64,000 nucleotides of DNA from Lysobacter spongiicola DSM 21749 (lineage in GTDB: Bacteria > Pseudomonadota > Gammaproteobacteria > Xanthomonadales > Xanthomonadaceae), in contig NZ_FUXP01000007.1 in NCBI RefSeq assembly GCF_900167055.1, positions 61,451 to 125,450 of the forward strand, written 5' to 3'. The notes below the pieces were generated by a model, which searched no databases, was not told where the DNA came from, and worked only from the letters and a program-made list of their open reading frames with translations. Of the stretch, positions 1 through 9,331 are shown piece by piece. Within the stretch, counting starts at the first letter, position 1; every line of letters starts with the position of its first letter. Both the position numbers and the translations under genes were made by a program.

Positions 1-1820
1 AGCAGATCCCCAAGATCGCCGCGCCCACGTACAAGTCCTGGGGCGAGCTGCTGACCTTCCTGCAGAAGGAAAACCTGCCTGGCGCGTACCCCTACACCGG
101 CGGCGTCTACCCGTACCGCCGCACCGGCGAGGACCCGATCCGCATGTTCGCCGGCGAGGGCACCCCGGAGCGCACCAACCGCCGCTTCCACTACCTCAGC
201 CTCGGCCAGCCGGCCGCGCGCCTGTCCACCGCGTTCGACTCCGTCACCCTGTACGGCGAGGACCCGGCGCCGCGCCCGGACATCTACGGCAAGATCGGCA
301 ACTCCGGCGTCAACATCCCCACGCTGGACGACATGAAGAAGCTGTACTCCGGCTTCGACCTGTGCGCCCCGACCACCTCGGTGTCGATGACCATCAACGG
401 CCCCGCGCCGATGATCCTGGCGATGTTCATGAATACCGCCATCGACCAGCAGGTGGAGAAGTACCTGCGCGAGGACCAGGCCCGCTGGGACGACGCCCGC
501 GCGAAGATGGACAAGCTGTTCGAAGGCAAGCAACGCCCCGAATATGGCGGCACCCTGCCCGAAGGCCATGACGGCCTCGGCCTGGGCCTGCTGGGCATCA
601 CCGGCGACCAGCTGGTGGATGCCGAGACCTACGCCCGCATCAAGGCGCACACCCTCAAGACCGTCCGCGGCACCGTGCAGGCCGACATCCTCAAGGAAGA
701 CCAGGCCCAGAACACCTGCATCTTCAGCACCGAGTTCGCCCTGCGGATGATGGGAGACATCCAGCAGTACTTCGTCGACAACGGCGTGCGCAACTTCTAC
801 TCGGTGTCGATCTCCGGCTACCACATCGCCGAGGCCGGGGCGAACCCGATCAGCCAGCTCGCCTTCACCCTGAGCAACGGCTTCACCATCGTCGAGTACT
901 ACCTCGCGCGCGGCATGAAGATCGACGACTTCGCGCCCAACCTGTCGTTCTTCTTCAGCAACGGCATGGACCCGGAGTACACCGTCATCGGCCGCGTCGC
1001 CCGCCGCATCTGGGCCCGCGCCATGCGCGAACGCTACGGCGCCAGCGCCCGCAGCCAGATGATGAAGTACCACATCCAGACCAGCGGCCGGTCCCTGCAC
1101 GCGCAGGAGATCCAGTTCAACGACATCCGCACCACGCTCCAGGCCCTGTACGCCCTGTTCGACAACTGCAACAGCCTGCACACCAACGCCTACGACGAGG
1201 CCATCACCACGCCGACCGAAGAGAGCGTGCGCCGCGCCGTCGCCATCCAGATGATCATCAACAAGGAGCTGGGGCTGAACTTCTGCGAGAACCCCTGGCA
1301 GGGCAGCTTCATCGTCGACAAGCTCACCGATATCGTCGAAGAGGCCGTCTACAAGGAGTTCGAGGCCATCAGCGAGCGCGGCGGCGTGCTCGGCGCCATG
1401 GACACCATGTACCAGCGCGGCAAGATCCAGGAAGAGAGCCTGTACTACGAGCACAAGAAGCACGACGGCAGCCTGCCGCTGGTCGGCGTCAACACGTTCC
1501 TGCCGAAGGAGCACGCCGGCGACATCGTCACCGAGATCGAACTGATCCGCTCGACCGAGGAAGAGAAGGGCCAGCAGATCGACAACGTCGCCAACTACCA
1601 GCAGCTCCGCAACGCCCTGACCCCGTCCGCCCCTGTAGGAGCGACGTCAGTCGCGATCGGAACCTCTGACCGCGACGCCGGTCTCGCCTACCTCCAGAAA
1701 ACCGCCCGCGACCGCCGGAACGTGTTCGAATCGTTGATGGAAGCGGTGAAGACGCACTCGCTAGGGCAGATCAGCCATGCGTTGTATGAGGTGGGTGGGG
1801 AATACCGACGGAATATGTGA
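1..1820 (+). CDS. icmF: Fused isobutyryl-CoA mutase IcmF, C-terminal part (5' end outside window)
   Basis: The reading frame is open from base 3, so the gene begins upstream of the window and only the substrate-binding TIM-barrel region and C-terminus are present. The N-terminal B12-binding and MeaB-like GTPase domains of IcmF would lie outside. Recognisable mutase stretches are [17 protein letters not shown] near the window edge, [33 protein letters not shown] and [10 protein letters not shown]. IcmF interconverts isobutyryl-CoA and n-butyryl-CoA using adenosylcobalamin. The extreme C-terminus ([18 protein letters not shown]) is typical. About 60 residues before the end, a short palindromic repeat is translated in frame as part of a linker. 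A hairpin terminator follows. Methylmalonyl-CoA mutase is the alternative; the motif set favours IcmF. Confidence 0.9.
   Translation, partial: QIPKIAAPTYKSWGELLTFLQKENLPGAYPYTGGVYPYRRTGEDPIRMFAGEGTPERTNRRFHYLSLGQPAARLSTAFDSVTLYGEDPAPRPDIYGKIGNSGVNIPTLDDMKKLYSGFDLCAPTTSVSMTINGPAPMILAMFMNTAIDQQVEKYLREDQARWDDARAKMDKLFEGKQRPEYGGTLPEGHDGLGLGLLGITGDQLVDAETYARIKAHTLKTVRGTVQADILKEDQAQNTCIFSTEFALRMMGDIQQYFVDNGVRNFYSVSISGYHIAEAGANPISQLAFTLSNGFTIVEYYLARGMKIDDFAPNLSFFFSNGMDPEYTVIGRVARRIWARAMRERYGASARSQMMKYHIQTSGRSLHAQEIQFNDIRTTLQALYALFDNCNSLHTNAYDEAITTPTEESVRRAVAIQMIINKELGLNFCENPWQGSFIVDKLTDIVEEAVYKEFEAISERGGVLGAMDTMYQRGKIQEESLYYEHKKHDGSLPLVGVNTFLPKEHAGDIVTEIELIRSTEEEKGQQIDNVANYQQLRNALTPSAPVGATSVAIGTSDRDAGLAYLQKTARDRRNVFESLMEAVKTHSLGQISHALYEVGGEYRRNM
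1632..1659 (+). repeat. REP-like short palindromic repeat inside the icmF coding sequence
   Basis: The unit begins CCTGTAGGAGCG and has a 5-bp stem GCGAC/GTCGC around GTCA at 1641-1654. The same type of unit recurs at 60224-60250 (CCTGTAGGAATGGCTTCAGC...). This repeat class is common between genes in Lysobacter/Xanthomonas relatives. Here it lies in the reading frame and is translated as [10 protein letters not shown] in a linker of IcmF. Confidence 0.7.
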
Positions 1821-1847
1821 TTTATTTGAATTGATTGCAGAAGAACG

Positions 1848-1870
1848 GCCCGCGCTTGCGGGCTTTTCTT
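1848..1870 (+). terminator. Rho-independent terminator after icmF
   Basis: GCCCGC (1848-1853), a GCTT loop and GCGGGC (1858-1863) form a perfect 6-bp stem followed by TTTTCTTT. It sits 28 bases after the icmF stop and 19 bases before the next start, so it separates icmF from the RelA/SpoT-like gene. Confidence 0.8.
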
Positions 1871-1888
1871 TGAAACAGGGGCGACGAA

Positions 1889-2641
1889 ATGTTGAGCAAA
1901 ACTCAAATAGATAAAGTTGGCGATAAATTAAGGCGTGACGAGGCTGATGAGGATGCGCTAACAAAGCTTTTTCAGTATCAGGAAGAATTTGTTCCCGCCT
2001 ATAAGTATGTCGAGAGAATTCTTACGAAGAAGATGTACCTAACAATCACCGGTCGGCCGGCCAAGTCGACATTGTCAATTATCGAGAAGCTTAGACGGAT
2101 CAATTCCCGGCTTTCTCAAGTTCAGGATGTGTCAGGTTGTCGTACTATCGTCCACAATCTGGCCGCCCAGGATGAAGCCATTCAGAGGGCGAAAGACTGG
2201 TTTGTGTCGTTGCAAGTGGATGATAAGCGCGACAATCCAACTCATGGATATCGCGCGGTTCATTTGTTGGTCATGCATGAAGGAAAATGTGTGGAAGTTC
2301 AGATTCGTACTAGGATCCAACACTTCTGGGCAACTATTTCGGAAAAGCTGTCTGATACGTATGGGCAGGAGATCAAGTATGGAAAAGGTAATCAAAAGGT
2401 CCTATCACTTCTTGATCGGCTCTCGCACAACACCCGGCACTTTGATTTATTAGTAAACCGGCTTCACGAGATGCAGCACGATCATGTGCTTGCACTATCA
2501 CAGAATAGGCGGGATCAGGTGCGGACGCTAAATAAGCGCATCAAGGATCAGGAACAGCAGCTACGTCACACCATGTACGAAGCACGAGCAATCTTACTCA
2601 AATTTGATCAGATGGAGGATCGCAATGTACTTTCTGATTAA
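1889..2641 (+). CDS. RelA/SpoT-domain (p)ppGpp synthetase-like protein (250 aa)
   Basis: A single-domain RelA/SpoT synthetase-fold protein without HD hydrolase, TGS or ACT domains. Visible motifs are R56-x-x-K59-x-x-x-S63 in GRPAKSTLSIIEKL, QDVSGCR (79-85), GYRAVH (120-125) and the acidic EVQIRT (136-141) followed by W147. These match the ATP/GTP-binding and catalytic features of pyrophosphokinases, so the active site looks intact. The C-terminal ~90 residues are helical and basic. GGGGCGAC precedes the ATG. Base composition is clearly AT-richer than the neighbours, which suggests transfer. The gene overlaps a small downstream ORF by 17 bases, an arrangement seen in toxSAS toxin-antitoxin pairs. 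It could instead be an ordinary small alarmone synthetase. Confidence 0.85.
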   Translation: MLSKTQIDKVGDKLRRDEADEDALTKLFQYQEEFVPAYKYVERILTKKMYLTITGRPAKSTLSIIEKLRRINSRLSQVQDVSGCRTIVHNLAAQDEAIQRAKDWFVSLQVDDKRDNPTHGYRAVHLLVMHEGKCVEVQIRTRIQHFWATISEKLSDTYGQEIKYGKGNQKVLSLLDRLSHNTRHFDLLVNRLHEMQHDHVLALSQNRRDQVRTLNKRIKDQEQQLRHTMYEARAILLKFDQMEDRNVLSD

Positions 2642-2852
2642 CTACAGTCGTCAGGATGGAAAGCTGCTAAGCATAACGGAGTATTGCGACAGTGCCGAGG
2701 CATCTAAAGCGAAGCGCGAGGTTGAGATTGCTGCTATTGGGAAGTCGGTGAAGACTGAAATCGTGATTTTGGAGGCCGATAACTTAGACTCCCTTAAGAG
2801 TAGCCATAGCCGTTATTTCAATGATCTCGGGAATATCCAGCTTTCCAAGTAA
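2625..2852 (+). CDS. Small protein overlapping the RelA/SpoT-like gene (75 aa, unknown; possible antitoxin)
   Basis: The ATG at 2625 is chosen because GGAGG lies seven bases upstream at 2614-2618; an in-frame ATG at 2604 has no such site. The product begins MYFLINYSRQDGKLLS and is a short, soluble, charged protein with no signal peptide or recognised domain. It shares the low GC content of the upstream RelA/SpoT-like gene and overlaps its 3' end, so the two are almost certainly co-translated. By position it could be an antitoxin or regulator of the synthetase, but no sequence motif supports this. Confidence 0.65.
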   Translation: MYFLINYSRQDGKLLSITEYCDSAEASKAKREVEIAAIGKSVKTEIVILEADNLDSLKSSHSRYFNDLGNIQLSK

Positions 2853-2891
2853 CATGAGTAGTTTCCGATCAGTGTGAGTTCGAGGGGCGGA

Positions 2892-3048
2892 ATGTCTGGA
2901 TTGAATAATTTGCGTCAGCGTCACGACGACGCGCTTTCCCGCGTGGGCTGGGACCACTTCGAAAGTTTGCTGGCGGTCTACTTCCGCGGTCAGGGTTACG
3001 AGGTCGGTCAGTCAGTCGCGGACGGCGCCGACAGCAACACCGGACTCC
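2892..3048 (+). pseudogene. 5' fragment of an Mrr-like restriction endonuclease gene
   Basis: Translation from ATG 2892 gives MSGLNNLRQRHDDALSRVGW, then DHFESLLAVYFRGQGYEVGQ. This matches the start of the Mrr_cat fold; compare WREFEMLVGESFRRQGYEVA in the intact gene ending at 8440. Homology stops at about residue 50, before the D...QxK catalytic residues, and the frame then runs into unrelated sequence. A good purine-rich site precedes the start. It is a truncated remnant, joined to a second fragment in another frame. Confidence 0.6.
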
Positions 3049-3255
3049 AGCTACATCCAGACGTCGCAGGCGCGAGCTCCGGTACCCACAGCAGAGCGGT
3101 GTCGCGAACTGATCGATGCACCTTCGGGCACCTACATCGACCACTGCATGAGTTCGACCCCACCGACCGTTCGCACGGAAGAGGGGCGCCGCGAACTCAC
3201 ACGTAAGGCGGATGCGGCGATGAAGGTGCTGGAAGCGCCGACTCCGGAGATGTAG
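3049..3255 (+). pseudogene. 3' fragment of an unidentified gene
   Basis: In the frame starting at 3049 an ORF reads SYIQTSQARAPVPTAERCRE, then LIDAPSGTYIDHCMSSTPP, and ends VLEAPTPEM before TAG at 3253-3255. It has no start codon of its own and a protein-like composition, so it looks like the C-terminal end of a gene fused to the Mrr-like fragment by deletion. I do not recognise the parent family. Confidence 0.4.
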
Positions 3256-3402
3256 CGAGGCCAGAGCGCCAATCGGACTGACCAAGCTTTTCTGGCAGGA
3301 TCGCCCCGTACCCACGATCAACCCACACGCCACACGGACCGGCGGAGCAAGGACGCATCCGGCACTCGCCGGATTCACACATGGATCGACAAGGAGATCA
3401 CC

Positions 3403-3621
3403 GTGTCCCAGAACCACATTTCGCTCGACATCACCGACGATCAGGTCACCACCGCCCGCGCCGGGCTGGACCAGTTGGCCACCGCGCTGCCCGGGCTGGT
3501 GGCGATTCCGGATTCGGAGCGCCGCAACCTCATCTACATGGGCCCGCGCTCGGAGGTGTTCGTCCGACAGACCCTGCGGGTGATGGCGGCCAATCCGCAG
3601 GTCTTGCCGCCGAGCCTATGA
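3403..3621 (+). pseudogene. Truncated conserved hypothetical protein (72 aa)
   Basis: A gene with a plausible site (AAGGAG) and ATG at 3403 encodes MSQNHISLDITDDQVTTARA followed by GPRSEVFVRQTLRVMAANPQ. From memory this resembles the N-terminal half of a conserved hypothetical protein of roughly 150-160 residues with an N-terminal MSQN.I motif. Here it stops abruptly after PPSL, within bases overlapping the end of the convergent helicase gene, so the 3' half seems lost. It could be a shorter functional version. Confidence 0.5.
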
Positions 3622-6600
3622 AACGGCCGCAGCAAAACGCGCGTATAGGTCACCCGGTAGATCGTGAGCAAGGCGCCATGTGATTCCCATCGGGCGCTCG
3701 CCTTTATGCGAGACGTATGACGCAGGCCCCAATAGCCAGAACGCCCGCTGATCCGTCGTCAGGCGGGCGAATGGCAGTGCAATGCTTCCGGCGGTCCCGT
3801 GCTGCTGGTACCTCTGACCGGTGTCGCTCTCCGCACGGGTAACGGACTGACTTTCCCAGTGGATCAGCTCCCGGCTGATCGCGTAGTCCCGATATCGCGT
3901 GGTGGGCGAGAAGTGTCCACTTGCTTTGTCGAGAGTGAATGCCAGCAAGTCCACCGATGCGTCCGGAAGCCAGCGCACGCCTTCCCGCCACTCCGGCACT
4001 TTCAACCGATCCCCTTCGCTGAAAGCGGCAAGAATCTCCCTCCGTGTGTATCGGGCATGGACATACAAGGGCACTTCGGGGTGCGTTGAAAGCGGAGCCT
4101 GTACGTGATCGATACGTTCGGTAAGGACATCCATCAGCTGGTCCAGCTCCATCAAAACTTGTGGGTGCTGCCATATCAGTGATGCGGCGTCATTGAGGTT
4201 CTCGCCAACCGTGCTTACGCTCTCGGTGAGCACCGTTGCCAGCATATGGAACAGCCGGCGGGTACGAGTATCGAGCGAGCCAATGCTCGGCGGCAGCGTT
4301 GATTGCGCAAAGCTGCGGTACTGCTTAATCCGCTGCTCATCGTCGAGGTGGAGCAATCTCCCCAACGCGCGCCGCAGTGCGTTCTCCTCAGGCCCGTTCG
4401 GCAAAGTTGCTACGCCACCCGCTTCCAGCAAGTCGGACCAGCAGTGGTTGTTGGAGTAGATGTCTTCGAGCTCGAGTCCGGATTCCTCGAGAAATCTCTT
4501 GAGCGTGATGTCGGGTGTGGCTTCCGCCACGCGCTGCAGCTCGCGCGCCTTTGCAGGCCACGTGGAAGGCAGGCTCTGACGAATATTCTCGAGCACCGTT
4601 TGCGTGGCAACGGCATCAAGTTGCATATGACAACCGCTGGGCAAGAAGGGGAAGCCACTCTCAATCTGTTTCTCCAGTTGCTTTCGGCTGCCGCCCAGTA
4701 ACGCTCCAAACCTGCGGTGGAACTGAAACTCCTTGCGGTGCTGGCCAACGAAGTCCAGCACGGTGCAAACGGACTTTGTTTCCTGGCGACGTAGGCCACG
4801 GCCGAGTTGCTGTAGGAAACAGTCGGGCTATCGGTCGGCCGCAACAGCAGGAGAGTATCGACGGAAGGCACGTCTACGCCTTCGTTAAAGAGATCTGCGG
4901 AGAACACCGCTCGGAGTTCGCCGGCTTTCAGCGCCTCTAGAGCATGGCGTCGCTGCTCGGGTGGCGTGTCTGCCCATACCGCTACTGCCGGCAGATCGGC
5001 CTCGCAGAACTGGTCCGCCATGAATCGCGCGTGTGCCACTGAGACGCAGAAGCCCAATGCGCGCATCGAGTCGGGATCCGGAGCGACCTTGGCGACGTTT
5101 TCAATGATCAATCGAGCCAGCGCGTGATCACCAGTCACCAAATTGCTGAGTTCCTGCGGGTCATAGCCGCGACCTCGCTTCCACGTCACCCCGCGGTAGT
5201 CCACGCCATCGCTAATGCCGTAGTAGGCGAAGGGGCTCAAGCGGTGCTGATCGATGGCATCCCACAAACGCAGTTCAGCGGCGATCCTGCCGTTGAACCA
5301 ATGCAGGATTGGTTCCTCGTCACTGCGCTCGGGCGTGGCGGTGAGGGCGAGCAGCTCGATTGGACAAAGGTGGTCGAGCAGCGCCTTGTAGGTACGTGCC
5401 GCGGCATGGTGGAACTCGTCGATGATCACAACATCGAAATGGTCCGGCTCGATGTTGGCCAAGCCGGTAGCGGTCAGGCTCTGCACTGACGCAAACACGT
5501 GATCGAAATGCGTCGGATGGTTGCCACCGACCCAGAGCTCGCCGAACGCGGCGTCCCGCAACGCGTGTCGGAATGTCGCAAGGCTTTGCTCGAGGATTTC
5601 TTTGCGGTGAGCGATGAAGAGCAGGCGCGTACGTGGCAAGCGCCCCCGCAGGCGCTGGTAGTCCAGTGCCGCCATGACCGTCTTACCGGTTCCTGTGGCC
5701 GAGACCAGCAAGTTTCGATGCCGGCCTCGCAGCCGTGAGAGCTCGATCTGCTCCAACAGCCGGGATTGGAACGGTTCAGGGCGGATTTCGACGGGGCTGA
5801 GATATACCCTCGGGCCGCTGGCCGGTGTTTGTGTCAGCTCACGGAACTCAGCCTCGTCGAAGGGGCGGAAGTCGTCGTTGTTCCAGTAGCTGTCGAAGAC
5901 GGCCGAGAACTTGTCGATGACGTCAGGGTTTCGAGCGCCGGAGACGCGCACATTCCACTCCAGCCCCGTGACCTGCGCGGAGTGGGTCAAGTTCGACGAA
6001 CCGATAAAAGCCGTCGAGTAGCCAGAAGCACGATGAAACAGCCATGCCTTAGCGTGGAGACGTGTGCTGGAAGTGTCGTAGGAAACGCGTACATCGGCCC
6101 CGAGGTCGCGCAGCGCTTGGAGTGCCGACAACTCCGTGGAGTTGGTGTACGTCGTAGTCAGCAGTCGCAACGGTCGCGTTGCGTCTCGGTGTCGCCGCAG
6201 GAGCTCGAGCAGTGGCTGAATACCGGAGCGTCGGACAAAGGCCATCAGGATGTCGATGCGATCGGCGGACGGGACTTCGGATTGGAGCTGGAACCCGATC
6301 CGCGGTTCCCCCGGTGCATTGGTCAGCAGGGTGGTATCCAACAGTGGCGTCGCGGGGAGCTTGATGTGCTCGGCCGTGCCGTCGGGCCGCAGTGAGGCTA
6401 TGGCTTGGAGGACTTCACCTGCCGGGGAGGGTGCATCTGCCGCATCGACGCCCTTTGCAGCCGCGTTGAGAAGATCCACGATTTGTCCGGCAAGCTGCAC
6501 GCCTACGTCGGTCCGCCGTTTGGCATCGAGACCTGAAATCGCTCGCCGTATGAGCGTCCCCAAGTGCAGTGCTATCCGGTCGGCCGCTTCTTCTCCGTGG

Positions 6601-6704
6601 AGCCGGGCGCGAAAGGCCTCATGCTTCGCATCAAGCTCTCTTAGCTGCGCTTCAAGCGCCACGGTAATGAGCTGCTCGTACAGCCCACGCTGGAGTCCGG
6701 TCAT
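3616..6704 (-). pseudogene. PLD-nuclease/SF2-helicase fusion with C-terminal DUF3427-like region, broken by a -1 frameshift
   Basis: From ATG 6704 (MTGLQRGLYEQLITVALEAQ) the product has an N-terminal phospholipase-D-type motif HAK at 217-219 with GSSN at 235-238. A DEAD-family helicase core follows: SATGTGKT at 335-342 and DEFH at 429-432, then SADLFNEGVDVPS. The frame breaks just before motif VI near 4818-4822. The sequence there reads CCGACTGTTTCC; one extra G would restore SPTVFLQQLGRGLRRQE and join the 381-residue remainder. Adding one base makes the total an exact 1029 codons. Such PLD-helicase proteins are often found with restriction or defence genes. It may be a recent pseudogene or a sequencing error. 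Confidence 0.85.
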
Positions 6705-6821
6705 GCCGCCCAGGCTAGCACCGCTGCTGGCCAGATTCGTCGATTGGGAGGCCCCCCTGGTCTCAGTTGGAGCGACTGCTCCTAGCGAAGATATCTCCGT
6801 CCAGTAATTGGGGGAATCGAT

Positions 6822-7199
6822 ATGGCGGATCTGGCCTATGACGACGGGTGCAGCATCTTCGAATACATGTACCGGGATGCCGGCAACTGGAAGACACACG
6901 GAGCTCTGCTGTTATCGGGAGCGCCGCTCGAGTCAGCCGTGCGTGAGTGCCTCGAGTGGGGAGACCAGTTCGTGGCGGAGCAGGTTGGTGTGCCATCGCT
7001 TTGCCCCGAACATTTCGCTGCAACGGGTGAGGGGCCGTCGGACCTCGATCACGCGTATCACGAGTTCGTCGCGCTCCGCTCTGCTTCCGTAGAGGAAGTC
7101 GAGAGTCTTCCTGTGGCTGGCGCCTTGTCCGACCTGGTGAAACTCATGCTGGCAGCCAAAGGGCGATGGGATGTGAGACTGTCACCCAACTGCGAATAA
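6822..7199 (+). CDS. Conserved hypothetical protein next to the helicase gene (125 aa)
   Basis: ATG 6822 follows TTGGGGGAATCGAT, a usable ribosome site. The soluble product starts MADLAYDDGCSIFEYMYRDA and contains GNWKTHGALLLSGAP and WGDQFVAEQVGVPSL, with no membrane segment or signal. Similar short proteins with a YMYRDAGN-type start are, to my recollection, seen beside helicase or restriction genes, but no function is known to me. It is divergent from the helicase, with 117 bases between the starts holding the likely promoters. Confidence 0.65.
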   Translation: MADLAYDDGCSIFEYMYRDAGNWKTHGALLLSGAPLESAVRECLEWGDQFVAEQVGVPSLCPEHFAATGEGPSDLDHAYHEFVALRSASVEEVESLPVAGALSDLVKLMLAAKGRWDVRLSPNCE

Positions 7200-7208
7200 G
7201 TGCCTAGA

Positions 7209-7407
7209 TGTGATCTGTCAGTAGGCTATTCATCCGGGGTGGCGAATAGCGTACGTGCGCTCCTACGCCAGTTCCGACCAGCGCGTCGGTGAGCCGCCGT
7301 ATTGGCTGCACCACTACAGCTGGCACCGCAACCACGCCAGCCTTGGCTATAACCCGCTTATCAGTCGCCTTCAGATCCCACTGAGCAACGTACTGGGTTT
7401 ACACAGC
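7209..7407 (+). mobile_element. IS481-family element scar: left end fused to the transposase C-terminus
   Basis: Bases 7209-7242 match the left end of the element at 63690-63723 at 31 of 34 positions, and both are preceded by CTAG plus one base. Directly after it, in frame 1, comes the transposase C-terminus: VRSYASSDQRVGEPPYWLHH, then YSWHRNHASLGYNPLISRL, ending LGLHS at 7407. The body of the transposase is deleted. The frame runs on without the usual stop, so the right end is also lost. Confidence 0.8.
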
Positions 7408-7483
7408 TACCGGACGACTGTGGCGTATCGGACAGGACATTGCGCACCGAAGTGTCGGCAACGGGTCGCACTAAATGCGACGG

Positions 7484-8341
7484 TCACTCAGCCGCCGGTG
7501 GGGCGTCTGCGGCGGGAGTCAAGGTCTTGCTGACTACCCCTGCTTGATCTGCAAGCAGGGGGCCTAATTCTGTTACGGAACTCCACTTCCGAATGGCCAC
7601 AAAATTTTCGTATAAGCACCATAGGAGAAAAGCGATTGGCAGAATCAGGGTGATTCTCTGCTTCCGCACTTCTTTCTCCAAGTGTACCTGGAGTTCCGCG
7701 TCGCCCCAGATATCACACAGGATCTGAGTCTCTTTCCTAGAAAACCCGGCGGCGGGCGATTGTTCGATGCTGTCGCCGTTGCACGAGCTGACGTAGAGTG
7801 GCTCGTGGTTTTTTAGTGAGAATGGGGAGGCAATCTCTGCTTCTTTTTCGCCGAGCCAGAGCCAGGTGTCGGTGGCTTTGAGCGTTACAAGTAAGCGACT
7901 GCTTGCAGTGGCGGCCAAAAGCATAATCAGCGTTAAGAACAGAGGTAAAAACAGGATAATTAGTCCCCCCAACCACCTTTTCGCCGACCCATGGGAGCGA
8001 GTCAGCGTCAGGCTTTTTTTGTCGAAAGCAGAGCCGGCCCGTCCAACCAGATAGAGAGGGATGTTGCTCTCTTCGGAAAACGCCAATAGAGCCTTGGCGT
8101 CGCTCAGCGTCTGCGCGCGGACTCCATGCGTCATCCGGAAGCTGGCTAGTGCAGCTTGATCCGCTAGGTCTTTTCTGATTACGGGATCTTCGATGTCATC
8201 CTTGCTGATGAAGAATCGTAAGAGCCGTGCGTTGATCGGGTGGAATGAGCCGGCCCGCCAGCACGTAAAGGCTGCGGCTAGAGTGAAGGCGACTCCCGAG
8301 GTTATGAAGACGCTGTTGGCAAATATGGCTATCCAGTCCAT
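7484..8341 (-). CDS. Membrane protein of unknown function (285 aa)
   Basis: The product starts MDWIAIFANSVFITSGVAFT with a membrane segment at about 5-28. A cytoplasmic stretch (ISKDDIEDPVIRKDLADQAA) follows, then a second membrane segment near 122-147 (LGGLIILFLPLFLTLIMLLA), a middle domain, and a third near 230-250 (ITLILPIAFLLWCLYENFVA). It may belong to the DUF6216 group, but I am not certain. It lies alone between the IS scar and the Mrr gene, inside the accessory block. No catalytic motif is visible. Confidence 0.7.
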   Translation of the reverse strand: MDWIAIFANSVFITSGVAFTLAAAFTCWRAGSFHPINARLLRFFISKDDIEDPVIRKDLADQAALASFRMTHGVRAQTLSDAKALLAFSEESNIPLYLVGRAGSAFDKKSLTLTRSHGSAKRWLGGLIILFLPLFLTLIMLLAATASSRLLVTLKATDTWLWLGEKEAEIASPFSLKNHEPLYVSSCNGDSIEQSPAAGFSRKETQILCDIWGDAELQVHLEKEVRKQRITLILPIAFLLWCLYENFVAIRKWSSVTELGPLLADQAGVVSKTLTPAADAPPAAE

Positions 8342-8439
8342 CTGGTTCCTTTGGATTGTCGGCTACGGGCTGCTCGTCTGTTTGCGGCGAGCCGGATGGA
8401 TGTGATTGAGGTCGGTGCGGCGTGTGGGCGATGTACGGA

Positions 8440-9240
8440 TCAAAACGAGACTGCCGTCGTGCCTTTGCACTGCGGGAAACGCGTGCAGCCCCAGAACGGC
8501 TGTCGCGTGTGCCGGTTATGCCGGAGGGCCATCGCACCGGCACAAACAGGGCAGGAAGGCGTGTCACTGGCGGGAGCCGCCTGTGTCGGTGCCGGTCTTC
8601 CGCCAGCCTGTGCGGCGCGTATCCGTTCCAGCAGGTCGCGCCCGGTCACGAGGTGGATCAGCTTTCCTTCGGCGAAGCGCGCTGCATCGGGGGTGAAATC
8701 CCCGAGGCTGACGATATGCACGGCAGCTGCGCCATGGTGGTCGACCAGCCCCCACATTTCGCGGACCGTAGCGGCACCCACCTGGCGGCGCTTCCACTGC
8801 TTGCACTGCACCAGCTCGCGACGGCCGCTCTTGGACACGATCAGGTCGATGCCGCCGTCCTTGCCCCCGAGTCCGGTTTCGGCAACCTCGTAGCCCTGTC
8901 GGCGGAACGACTCGCCCACCAGCATCTCGAATTCGCGCCATGAGATGTCAGCCAGGCTGTCGAGGTCGCTGCGGGTGTCGTGCAGGCGTCGTCGCTGCTT
9001 CGCCCTGAGCCAGGACACGCCCGCTGCAATCCAGCAGGCGAGCATCGCGAACCACGCCAGCGGCGCCAGCGTCCCGCCAATCTGCTGCCCCAGAGGCCCG
9101 AGCAGCGAACTGCCCGCAGCCGAGAACCATGTCCCGACGCCGTAGCGGATGAGGAGAAAGGCGAGGATGCCCGCCACAATGCCCACCGGCCACGGCGATG
9201 ACGCGACCTCATCCAGGCCACTCTTTCTTCGACGTCCCAT
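8440..9240 (-). CDS. Mrr-type restriction endonuclease with N-terminal membrane segments and C-terminal zinc ribbon (266 aa)
   Basis: ATG 9240 is chosen because GGGAGGGG lies just upstream; the open frame extends further but has no such site. Two hydrophobic segments (about 20-40 and 58-77) precede an Mrr_cat PD-(D/E)XK nuclease fold: WREFEMLVGESFRRQGYE from 101, catalytic D132 in GGIDLIV and QCK at 145-147. The C-terminus carries CPVC and CTRFPQC, a topoisomerase-I-type zinc ribbon. Proteins of this build are predicted membrane-anchored DNA nucleases; some Mrr proteins cut modified DNA. It appears intact, unlike the Mrr fragment at 2892. Confidence 0.85.
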   Translation of the reverse strand: MGRRRKSGLDEVASSPWPVGIVAGILAFLLIRYGVGTWFSAAGSSLLGPLGQQIGGTLAPLAWFAMLACWIAAGVSWLRAKQRRRLHDTRSDLDSLADISWREFEMLVGESFRRQGYEVAETGLGGKDGGIDLIVSKSGRRELVQCKQWKRRQVGAATVREMWGLVDHHGAAAVHIVSLGDFTPDAARFAEGKLIHLVTGRDLLERIRAAQAGGRPAPTQAAPASDTPSCPVCAGAMALRHNRHTRQPFWGCTRFPQCKGTTAVSF

Positions 9241-9331
9241 ATCCCCTCCCGTATCTGGCGATGGTAGCGCTGCCGGTGGCGCGCGCCATGCTGCGTGGCT
9301 GCATTTCGCGCTTGCGGCGCCCCAGCCACAC

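Noticed and set aside
3381..3683. 100-codon plus-strand frame overlapping the truncated conserved gene
   Set aside because: Same region in another frame, arginine/proline/histidine-rich; the frame from 3403 has the recognisable protein start.
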